Shown one piece after another: positions 1 to 5,170 of a stretch of DNA of 5,489 nucleotides. The stretch comes from Spirochaetia bacterium (lineage in GTDB: Bacteria > Spirochaetota > Spirochaetia > Sphaerochaetales > Sphaerochaetaceae): positions 1-5,489 of the forward strand of contig CAAGIP010000194.1 of assembly GCA_900769955.1 (NCBI GenBank). Reading direction: 5' to 3'. Both the position numbers and the translations under genes were made by a program. A model generated the notes under the pieces. That model did not search any database and was not told the DNA's origin. It saw nothing but the letters and a program-made list of their open reading frames with translations. Each line of letters opens with the position of its first letter. Positions within the stretch are counted from its first letter, which is position 1.

Positions 1-5
1 GCAAC

Positions 6-39
6 AAAAAATGATGCCTCAGGACTACTGAAGCATCAT
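6..39 (-). terminator. Rho-independent terminator downstream of the outer-membrane protein gene
   Basis: On the minus strand a stem-loop is followed directly by a T run. The outer stem is ATGATGC (11-17) with GCATCAT (33-39). After one mismatch an inner stem TCAG/CTGA closes a five-base loop. The A run at 6-10 reads as T residues right after the stem on the minus strand, which is the classical intrinsic terminator layout. It is the last of three stem-loops after the stop codon of the gene at 131-1114, so it most likely ends that transcript. The plus strand has no T run after the stem, so the terminator is probably one-directional. Confidence 0.72.
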
Positions 40-58
40 CTGTATTATGGAATAAATG

Positions 59-88
59 CCGAAGACCCTTTGGAGGAGGAGTCTTCGG
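59..88 (-). other. Stem-loop in the 3' untranslated region
   Basis: A perfect 8-bp inverted repeat, CCGAAGAC (59-66) and GTCTTCGG (81-88), encloses a 14-base spacer that can form a few more pairs (CCT with AGG). It lies between the stop-proximal hairpin and the terminator of the preceding minus-strand gene. No clear T run follows it, so it is more likely an RNA-stabilising or processing structure than a terminator. Confidence 0.5.
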
Positions 89-95
89 GATTTAC

Positions 96-115
96 CTCAG
101 CCCCGAAGGGCTGAG
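96..115 (-). other. Stop-proximal UUCG-capped hairpin
   Basis: A perfect 8-bp stem, CTCAGCCC (96-103) and GGGCTGAG (108-115), closes a four-base loop. Read on the minus strand the loop is TTCG closed by a C-G pair, which is the exceptionally stable cUUCGg tetraloop of RNA. It begins about 15 bases after the stop codon of the outer-membrane protein gene. No T run follows it. Such hairpins often protect the 3' end of abundant mRNAs from exonucleases; that role is inferred here. Confidence 0.55.
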
Positions 116-130
116 ATAACACATTCATTA

Positions 131-1114
131 TCAGAATGAAAGGAGAGTTGCGAATCTGACGTAGCCTGTTGTCTTGACGTCTGAGAAGTCGCCGACACCA
201 ACCTTGAGCTGGGTTGTGATATTGCTGAAGGATGTGGAAGCGGAAACTGAAGCACCGACCTTGAGATCATCGAAGTTGGAAAGGCCTACACCTGCACCGA
301 GGCTGACGGGAAGCTTTTCAGCATTGATTTTGCATCCTGCACCAAGGTTAACAGTACTTGTACCTGCATTATTTACATATTCAGCATATCCGTTAACACC
401 CTGATAACCGCCTGTGACTGCTGCATAGTAAGCTGCCTTTGAGAGATCTGCTGTGCAGCCAATCATCTGACCGGAAACCGTGAGGTCGAAGTCGGTCTTC
501 AGAAGGGCCTTGAGATCGGCAAGAGCTGATACCTGTAGGTTATCCATGACATCCTTGAAACCGTAAGCAGCCTGTACCTTGACGCCGTCTACGGGAGAGA
601 GCTGAAGTTCAACAAGACCATTCCTGTCACCTGATGTGATGGAGCCCCATGCCTTGACGGTGACATATTTGTCATAAGCAACTGAAGCGCCGAAGGGCAT
701 TGATGCGCGTGCTGCACCGAGAGCAATATTATCTTCCCTGTCAGTAGGATCTGAATAACCCCAGTTATAGCTTGTTGAGAAGGACTGGTTACCGCCGTAA
801 ACATTGATTGAAACGGGGAGGCTGAGTCCGAGAGCGTCATTGAGGATGTTGGAAAGCTTAATGGTTGCAGTACCAACAATCTGAGCTCTTGCACCACCAT
901 CCCTGATTTCGCCAGATGCATAATCTGAATCAACCAATACCTGGAATCTACCACCATTTACAGCAGAACCATGGCCGAGGAAATCTCCTGCTTCTGTTGT
1001 TCCGTCGAAATAGACCTTATGGCCAAAACCGATTCTACCCTTTAAATTGACACCGGCAAACAGTGATGTGGTTGCCAGAAGGACTACCAATAAAATTGAA
1101 AGTGTTTTTTTCAT
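131..1114 (-). CDS. Exported putative outer-membrane beta-barrel protein
   Basis: This 327-residue protein begins with a clear Sec signal peptide: MKK, a hydrophobic core of leucine and valine, then SLFA before a predicted cleavage near residue 20. The mature part is rich in Gly, Ser, Val and Ala, with alternating hydrophobic/polar stretches typical of amphipathic beta-strands, and has no long hydrophobic helix. It ends in Phe (FATLLSF), a feature many outer-membrane barrels use for recognition by the assembly machinery. There are only two cysteines in the mature part. The start is supported by GGAG (1121-1124) six bases upstream of ATG. The gene is monocistronic, divergent from yfcE, and followed by three hairpins. 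I do not recognise a specific family; a porin-like or surface-structural role is inferred. Spirochaete genomes commonly carry proteins of this kind. The hairpin-rich 3' end suggests a well-expressed gene. Confidence 0.72.
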   Translation of the reverse strand: MKKTLSILLVVLLATTSLFAGVNLKGRIGFGHKVYFDGTTEAGDFLGHGSAVNGGRFQVLVDSDYASGEIRDGGARAQIVGTATIKLSNILNDALGLSLPVSINVYGGNQSFSTSYNWGYSDPTDREDNIALGAARASMPFGASVAYDKYVTVKAWGSITSGDRNGLVELQLSPVDGVKVQAAYGFKDVMDNLQVSALADLKALLKTDFDLTVSGQMIGCTADLSKAAYYAAVTGGYQGVNGYAEYVNNAGTSTVNLGAGCKINAEKLPVSLGAGVGLSNFDDLKVGASVSASTSFSNITTQLKVGVGDFSDVKTTGYVRFATLLSF

Positions 1115-1120
1115 TTTATT

Positions 1121-1124
1121 CTCC
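1121..1124 (-). promoter_or_regulatory. Ribosome binding site of the outer-membrane protein gene
   Basis: GGAG on the minus strand lies six bases (AATAAA) before the ATG at 1114. This is the clearest Shine-Dalgarno sequence in the window and fixes that start. Confidence 0.7.
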
Positions 1125-1271
1125 AGTTTTTTTAATAGATTTGATACAAATTTTCCCTTACATATGTGTTGCCAGTATGCTTAGAAGATGTTGCCGGGGA
1201 ATATTATTAGTGAAGAAATGTGTGGTATATGGATTTTTTGATATATTCCGTAACCATCTGTCTTTTTCATG

Positions 1272-1300
1272 ATTATTGCACTTCACCCTGAGAATGTTTA
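1272..1300 (-). promoter_or_regulatory. Possible sigma-70 promoter for the outer-membrane protein gene
   Basis: On the minus strand TAAACA (1295-1300; 4 of 6 to the -35 consensus) is separated by 17 bases from AATAAT (1272-1277; 5 of 6 to the -10 consensus), and TG precedes the -10 by one base as in extended -10 promoters. Transcription would start near 1265 and give a 5' leader of about 150 bases. The rest of the 1115-1310 gap is AT-rich and also contains weaker TATA-like words, so this is a candidate only. It sits directly in front of the divergent phosphodiesterase gene. Confidence 0.3.
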
Positions 1301-1310
1301 AAGTTGATCC

Positions 1311-1850
1311 ATGAAGTTTCTTATCTTTTCCGACATACACGGCTCCGCAGCCGCAGCAGAACGCATTAATGAACTTGTGAACATATACTCACCCGACAGG
1401 ATTCTCCTTCTCGGGGATCTTCTTTACCACGGCCCCAGAAACGATCTTCCGGCAGGATATGCACCGAAGAAGGTAATTCCGATACTTAACGGACGCTCTG
1501 ACATGATCATGGCAGTAAGGGGAAACTGTGAGGCTGAAGTGGACCAGATGGTTCTTTCATTTCCTTGCATGAGCACTTACTCGGAAGTTTTCGCAGACGG
1601 TCTTAAGCTTACGCTGACACACGGACACATATATAATGAGGAAGCTCCCGTACCGGGAGCCTCCGTGATGCTCTATGGCCACACGCACATACCTGTGTGC
1701 CATGAGAAAAATGGTGTGTTTTTCTTCAACCCGGGATCGACATCGATTCCGAAGGGCGGATTTAAGCCTTCATTCGGTCTTTATGAGGACAGAGTGTTCA
1801 GGGTGCTGGATCTTGAGAGTCAGGAAGTCATGATGACTTCTGGCTTCTGA
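1311..1850 (+). CDS. yfcE: YfcE-type metal-dependent phosphodiesterase
   Basis: This 179-residue protein is a full-length member of the YfcE/MJ0936 branch of calcineurin-like metallophosphoesterases, cytosolic enzymes that hydrolyse phosphodiester bonds with Mn2+ or similar metals. The physiological substrate of the family is not settled. All metal-site motifs are visible in order: D8-I-H10, G-D36, G-N72-C, T-H104-G-H106 and G-H124-T-H126. The stretches HGPRN..LP.GYAP.KV (residues 40-55) and AVRGNC..EVDQM (68-80), and NPGS..IPKGG near 140-150, match my recollection of E. coli YfcE closely, so this is a confident subfamily call. The length is normal for the family (about 180). The ATG at 1311 places the DIH motif where expected, although no good Shine-Dalgarno sequence precedes it. 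It stands alone on the plus strand, divergent from the membrane-protein gene, and its 3' end overlaps the kinase gene tail-to-tail by 23 bases. Confidence 0.93.
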   Translation: MKFLIFSDIHGSAAAAERINELVNIYSPDRILLLGDLLYHGPRNDLPAGYAPKKVIPILNGRSDMIMAVRGNCEAEVDQMVLSFPCMSTYSEVFADGLKLTLTHGHIYNEEAPVPGASVMLYGHTHIPVCHEKNGVFFFNPGSTSIPKGGFKPSFGLYEDRVFRVLDLESQEVMMTSGF

Positions 1851-3336
1851 AGTCCAGCGTGACCTCGACATTCTCACCGTCCTGCCTGATCGTGGCCTTT
1901 CCGTCCTGAAGTCTCATTATCTGGCCCGCAATGGGAAGCCCCAGTCCGGCACCTCCCTCATGGCGTGAGATGTCACCTCTTGACCACGGCTCGAAGAAGT
2001 CGGGAAGCGGATCGGGAAGAATGCCCCTGTTGAGCACTTTAATAACACCGTCACGAACGGTAATCGTGACTCTTCCGCCTTTAGCCTGAACCGCATTGTT
2101 CAGGACTTCAAGCAGTGCCCTTGAGGAGAGAGTGAAATCAAGATTAAGCTTTTCACCTTCCGGAACGTGAACGTCGAAGACGGAGCTGTCACCAAAGGTG
2201 CTCACCACGCTGTCCACGAAATCAAAGGCATCAGAGTCCTTCTTTTCCGCAGTGCAGTCAGGGGAGAGAAGATAAGCGTAGTATTTTATCGCGCTTATCC
2301 TTCCTGTAAGGTCGTCACACTCCTTCTTCATCTGAACAAGCAGATCCTTCGAAAGCGGGAAGATACCGTCGATCGAGGCATCAAGCAGCATGTTGATGCT
2401 GGCAAGAGGCGTGTTGAGATCATGGGAAAGCGAGCGGATCCACTCCTTACGTGACGCCTGATGGCGCTCAAGGTTCTGTCCCAGCTCTCCGATTGAGGAT
2501 GCGATGTCCTGAAGCTCGCTGCTCTTCTGCACGCCAAGAGTGATGTCGAAGTCGTTGTGCGAAAGCTTCTGAAGTGCTCCCCTTATCTCCTTGATCGACC
2601 TCTCATTTCTTTTTGAAATGAAATAGGAGGCAATAAGTGCGAATATGAGTGCTATCGGGAGGAACACGACGAGAACCAGCATCGACGTGTCTATGATATA
2701 CCGTGTAGGACCATAGGTCCTGGCGGTCATGACGAGTATGTCATAATACCCCCTGACTTCCCCGTTTGACATGACGACGACGGTTGCGGCAATGTCGTTA
2801 GGCTTTATCTCATGGGGAACCGTGAACGTCTGCCTCTCCCTGGAAACATTTTCATCTATGGTAAATGAAGTGGAACCGTCACGTTCGAAATCCATGTTGA
2901 AGACATAGACATCGACATCGGTTGTGATCTGCTTTATGCCGGAACCTGAAGCTGTGGAATACATGCTGACCTTCAGCTCCGTGTTGATGAGCGTCGGGTC
3001 ATCCACACTGCCCCTTACCCGCTGTCCGTTGGGAAGTGCTCCGTAAAGGATCTGGAAAAAGCCTTCTGAATCGCGGAAGATAAGACCTGAAATCCTCTCA
3101 TTCGCATTTTCCAGAATCGTGTTTATCATGATATCGGGAGTCGGATTTGAGACTTCCGCCATATCATCCCTGACGGAAGTGATGTACTCGCCCGCGACAT
3201 AGCCGGGCCAGGAGTTCATCGCATGCTTTGTCGACCAGAATGAAAACAGCAGCTGAAGCGCTATGATCGTGGATGCAAGCGCGAAGATCGATAAGAAAAG
3301 TCTTATGAAATGATGTCTGAATCTTCCCTTAAGCAT
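1828..3336 (-). CDS. Two-TM sensor histidine kinase (HAMP-HisKA-HATPase)
   Basis: This 502-residue membrane kinase senses an unknown signal and phosphorylates its partner regulator. A first membrane helix lies at about 11-34. An extracytoplasmic sensor region of about 180 residues (35-215) follows, with no motif I can name. A second helix spans about 217-240, then a HAMP-like linker and coiled coil (about 241-298). The dimerisation/phosphotransfer domain carries the H-box SLSHDLNTPL with phospho-acceptor His305. The ATP-binding domain shows the N-box LLEVLNNAVQA (408-418), an F-box FFEPWSRGD (447-455) and a glycine-rich G2 box GGAGLGL (461-467). The G1 position reads VLNRG, with Asn436 where most kinases have Asp. 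The start codon follows the stop codon of the upstream regulator without a gap (TAGATG), with AAGGA four bases ahead of ATG, so the two genes are likely translationally coupled. The 3' end overlaps the convergent yfcE gene. Confidence 0.93.
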   Translation of the reverse strand: MLKGRFRHHFIRLFLSIFALASTIIALQLLFSFWSTKHAMNSWPGYVAGEYITSVRDDMAEVSNPTPDIMINTILENANERISGLIFRDSEGFFQILYGALPNGQRVRGSVDDPTLINTELKVSMYSTASGSGIKQITTDVDVYVFNMDFERDGSTSFTIDENVSRERQTFTVPHEIKPNDIAATVVVMSNGEVRGYYDILVMTARTYGPTRYIIDTSMLVLVVFLPIALIFALIASYFISKRNERSIKEIRGALQKLSHNDFDITLGVQKSSELQDIASSIGELGQNLERHQASRKEWIRSLSHDLNTPLASINMLLDASIDGIFPLSKDLLVQMKKECDDLTGRISAIKYYAYLLSPDCTAEKKDSDAFDFVDSVVSTFGDSSVFDVHVPEGEKLNLDFTLSSRALLEVLNNAVQAKGGRVTITVRDGVIKVLNRGILPDPLPDFFEPWSRGDISRHEGGAGLGLPIAGQIMRLQDGKATIRQDGENVEVTLDFRSQKSS

Positions 3337-4029
3337 CTATTCCTTCTTTCCGGTGAAACGATAGCCGTAACCGCGTACTGTCTCTATCCAGTTTCCGTTC
3401 TTAAGTTTGGCCCTGATATTTTTGATGTGGGTATCAACAACCCTTTCATATGACTCGAATGAGTAATCGAAACACTCCTCAAGTATCTGGGACCTTGTGA
3501 TGAGCACACCGGCATTGCCCGCAAGATATGAAACTATCCTCCACTCGGCTGCAGTGAGCTGGACTTCCTCGTCATCAACCTTAAGCTGATGCTGAAGGGA
3601 ATCGATTTTCAGTGTATGGCTCTCATCGGTGAAGACTGCTTCATCGACATGTGTCTCACCTGCCTGATCGATTCTTCTGAAGAGGGCTGCGACCCTGAGG
3701 ACAAGTTCCTTGGGCGAGAACGGCTTGGTGATGTAATCATCACAGCCGAGCTCGAAGCCGAGGATACGGTCCGATTCCTCAACTCGGGCGGTCATGAAGA
3801 TGACGGGAAGGCGCGGATATGTCTTCTTAAGCTCCTTGATAAACATGAAGCCGTCCCCGTCGGGGAGCATGACATCCTGAATTATGAGATCCGGAAGCTT
3901 TTCCTCCACTGCCCGTTTTGCATCCGCGAGCAGTGCATAACCCTTTGCCTCATAGCCGCTGAGCTCAAGGTACTGAACGACTCCGCTCCTGATCACATCG
4001 TGATCCTCAACAACAAATATCCTCTTCAT
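3337..4029 (-). CDS. Canonical OmpR-family response regulator
   Basis: This is the partner of the kinase that follows directly. The receiver has all key residues: the acidic pair in VVEDHD, the phospho-acceptor Asp in IIQDVMLPDGDG (codon 3874-3876), the switch Thr in IFMTAR and the conserved Lys in ITKPF. The C-terminal half is a winged-helix DNA-binding domain, from LTAAEWRIV through the recognition-helix region VVDTHIKNIRAKL to ETVRGYGYRF. I chose the ATG at 4029 (230 residues, starting MKRIFVVEDHD) because it matches the usual start of the family. An in-frame GTG at 4050 would add seven residues; neither start has a strong Shine-Dalgarno sequence. The gene lies 49-70 bases after the paralogous regulator, depending on the start, and ends flush against the kinase start. 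Phosphorylation by the kinase is expected to drive dimerisation on direct-repeat DNA sites. The regulated genes cannot be read from the sequence. Confidence 0.93.
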   Translation of the reverse strand: MKRIFVVEDHDVIRSGVVQYLELSGYEAKGYALLADAKRAVEEKLPDLIIQDVMLPDGDGFMFIKELKKTYPRLPVIFMTARVEESDRILGFELGCDDYITKPFSPKELVLRVAALFRRIDQAGETHVDEAVFTDESHTLKIDSLQHQLKVDDEEVQLTAAEWRIVSYLAGNAGVLITRSQILEECFDYSFESYERVVDTHIKNIRAKLKNGNWIETVRGYGYRFTGKKE

Positions 4030-4099
4030 GGATTCATTTATAAAATGCACGGGTCCGTTCTGACAAGGAAAAGCGAATCAACTCCATAGAAAATACAAG

Positions 4100-4813
4100 T
4101 TATGACCTCACTTTCCTCACACCCATGAACCTGTAGCCATATCCCCTGACGGTCTCGATCCATCCGGTACCGGTCGCGCCGAGCTTTGCCCTGATGTTCT
4201 TTATGTGGGTGTCAACTATGCGGTCATAGCTCTCACTTGAGTATTCGAAGCACTCATCGATTATCTGAGCCCTGGAAAGCACTGAAGTGCAGTTTTCGCA
4301 TAAAAGCTTCATTACGCGCCACTCCGCACCTGTCAGCTCTATCTGACGGGTGGAAAGGAACATCCTGTGACCGGAAAAGTCAAGCGAAAGCGTCTCTTTT
4401 CCCAGTACCCAGGTGGAAAAGCCGTCACATACCCTGCTGCCCTCTGCCCGTCTCAGATGTGCGCTTATGCGCAGCGAGAGTTCCTTAAGTGACAATGGTT
4501 TGGTGACATAGTCATCACAGCCCAGTTCAAAGGCCAGGATACGGTCCGATTCACTGTCCATATTACCTATTATTATGACGGGAACCATGTTCCTGCTCCT
4601 GAGCTGCTTCAGAAACATCAGGCCATCCCCATCGGAAAAGCTCCTCGAAATCAGCAGCATGTCCGGGATACTGCCCTTCAGCGCCTCACGTACGGAGGCG
4701 AGATCCTGAAACTGAGTTACACTGAATCCGGAAAGCATCATATAGGAACTGACCTGACTGAGGAATTCCTGATCCTGATCTGCGAAGAATAACCTGCTCA
4801 TAGTCAGCCACAT
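4100..4813 (-). CDS. Atypical OmpR-family regulator with degenerate receiver
   Basis: This 237-residue protein is a close paralogue of the next gene and shares its architecture: receiver (about 5-122) and winged-helix DNA-binding domain (about 138-232). The DNA-binding part is nearly the same, including LTGAEWRVM, SRAQIIDECFEYSSESYDRIVDTHIK and ETVRGYGYRF in order. The receiver is not canonical. Where the paralogue has the phospho-acceptor Asp (IIQDVMLP) this protein has Ser56 (LLISRSFS; codon 4646-4648 reads TCG). The conserved Thr is Gly83, and one residue of the acidic pocket is Gln13 (ADQD). Only the Lys (VTKP, Lys105) and the DGDG turn remain. It should not accept phosphate in the normal way, so it may work constitutively, through heterodimers, or through another input. 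The domain is complete and in frame, which argues against random decay. An alternative ATG at 4801 gives the start MSRLFFADQD, closer to the family norm. It is the first gene of the operon. Confidence 0.9.
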   Translation of the reverse strand: MWLTMSRLFFADQDQEFLSQVSSYMMLSGFSVTQFQDLASVREALKGSIPDMLLISRSFSDGDGLMFLKQLRSRNMVPVIIIGNMDSESDRILAFELGCDDYVTKPLSLKELSLRISAHLRRAEGSRVCDGFSTWVLGKETLSLDFSGHRMFLSTRQIELTGAEWRVMKLLCENCTSVLSRAQIIDECFEYSSESYDRIVDTHIKNIRAKLGATGTGWIETVRGYGYRFMGVRKVRS

Positions 4814-4975
4814 GTTTATCAGAAGAGCAGAACAAGTAAAAGAAGAAGGCCATCAAATACAGACAAAGTTCCCAAAACACCTCACAAAGCCCACAAAAGC
4901 CTCCTGTTTTCTTCACAATCTTCACAAGTGCACACAGTGGAAGACAACGCTTTTTCTGTGCTATATTTCCCCTGA
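4814..4975 (-). promoter_or_regulatory. Control region of the regulator-kinase operon
   Basis: These 162 bases separate the transposon end from the first regulator gene and hold no convincing gene. They contain the two pairs of direct repeats described separately. A weak -10-like word TGTATT (minus strand, 4856-4861) lies about 21 bases downstream of the nearer repeat pair, so its -35 position would touch the repeats, as in promoters activated by OmpR-family proteins. No strong -35 hexamer and no clear ribosome binding site is visible. The original promoter may have been altered by the transposon insertion. Confidence 0.35.
4883..4927 (-). repeat. Two pairs of 9-bp-spaced direct repeats, candidate operator
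   Basis: The word CACAA occurs on the plus strand at 4883, 4892, 4914 and 4923. The first two occurrences are nine bases apart and share CACAAA. The second pair is part of a perfect 9-bp tandem repeat, TCTTCACAA, at 4910-4918 and 4919-4927. The pairs are offset by 31 bases, about three helical turns. OmpR-family regulators typically bind as head-to-tail dimers to direct repeats spaced 10-11 bp, so the slightly tighter period is noteworthy. The position just upstream of the operon suggests autoregulation, which is inferred. Confidence 0.4.
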
Positions 4976-5170
4976 TCAACTACCCACGCAGTAGAACTGC
5001 GGGGTTTGCGACTGTCCACCGGTGCTGACGGCTTTTAACAGCCTCCCGGCTTTGATTCCTGCAGTTTCACATTCCGTCAATGCGGAAGGACACACAGGTG
5101 ACGTCGCATCGTGGGGTGGTTGACTGCACCCCTCGGGATTTCTCCCGAAGATTCCGGATATACCGTTACC
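4976..5170 (-). ncRNA. Probable omega RNA (reRNA) scaffold overlapping the tnpB 3' end
   Basis: In IS200/IS605 elements the TnpB guide RNA is made from the right end, overlaps the 3' part of tnpB, and runs into flanking DNA that becomes the guide. This stretch carries three stable stem-loops on the minus strand. They are TCGGGA/TCCCGA (5133-5138 with 5143-5148, four-base loop), GGGGTG/CACCCC (5113-5118 with 5127-5132, eight-base loop) and the terminal hairpin at 4983-5004. The protein translated from it has no domain, consistent with selection on RNA. The guide would start near 4970-4980 and read toward lower coordinates, into the control region of the regulator operon. The 5' limit is a guess. 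Confidence 0.5.

Noticed and set aside
1198..1249. Inverted repeat GGAATAT / ATATTCC in the divergent intergenic region.
   Set aside because: Only seven bases, AT-rich and about 38 bases apart; expected by chance in such sequence.
1158..1340. Minus-strand 60-codon frame covering the divergent promoter region and the start of yfcE.
   Set aside because: It overlaps the well-supported yfcE start and has no recognisable protein features or ribosome binding site.
4034..4087. Small minus-strand open frame of 17 codons (ATG 4087 to TGA) in the gap between the two regulator genes.
   Set aside because: It is out of frame with the downstream gene, has no clear ribosome binding site and no composition signal; most likely chance.
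4100..4813. First regulator gene considered as a pseudogene because the receiver active site is missing.
   Set aside because: The frame is full length, the fold-defining residues and the DNA-binding domain are well kept, and there is no frameshift; specific active-site loss fits an atypical regulator better.
4883..4927. Short repeats considered as a CRISPR fragment.
   Set aside because: Units are only 5-9 bp with 9-bp periodicity and no spacers; they fit a protein-binding site instead.
4812..4994. Plus-strand open frame of 60 codons opposite the operon control region.
   Set aside because: It begins opposite the regulator start and runs through the repeats and transposon edge; low-complexity translation with no motif and no start signals.
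4983..5004. GC-rich hairpin considered as an intrinsic terminator of tnpB.
   Set aside because: The minus-strand bases after the stem are TAGTTGATC, not a T run, and the single bulged base fits a transposon right-end hairpin better.
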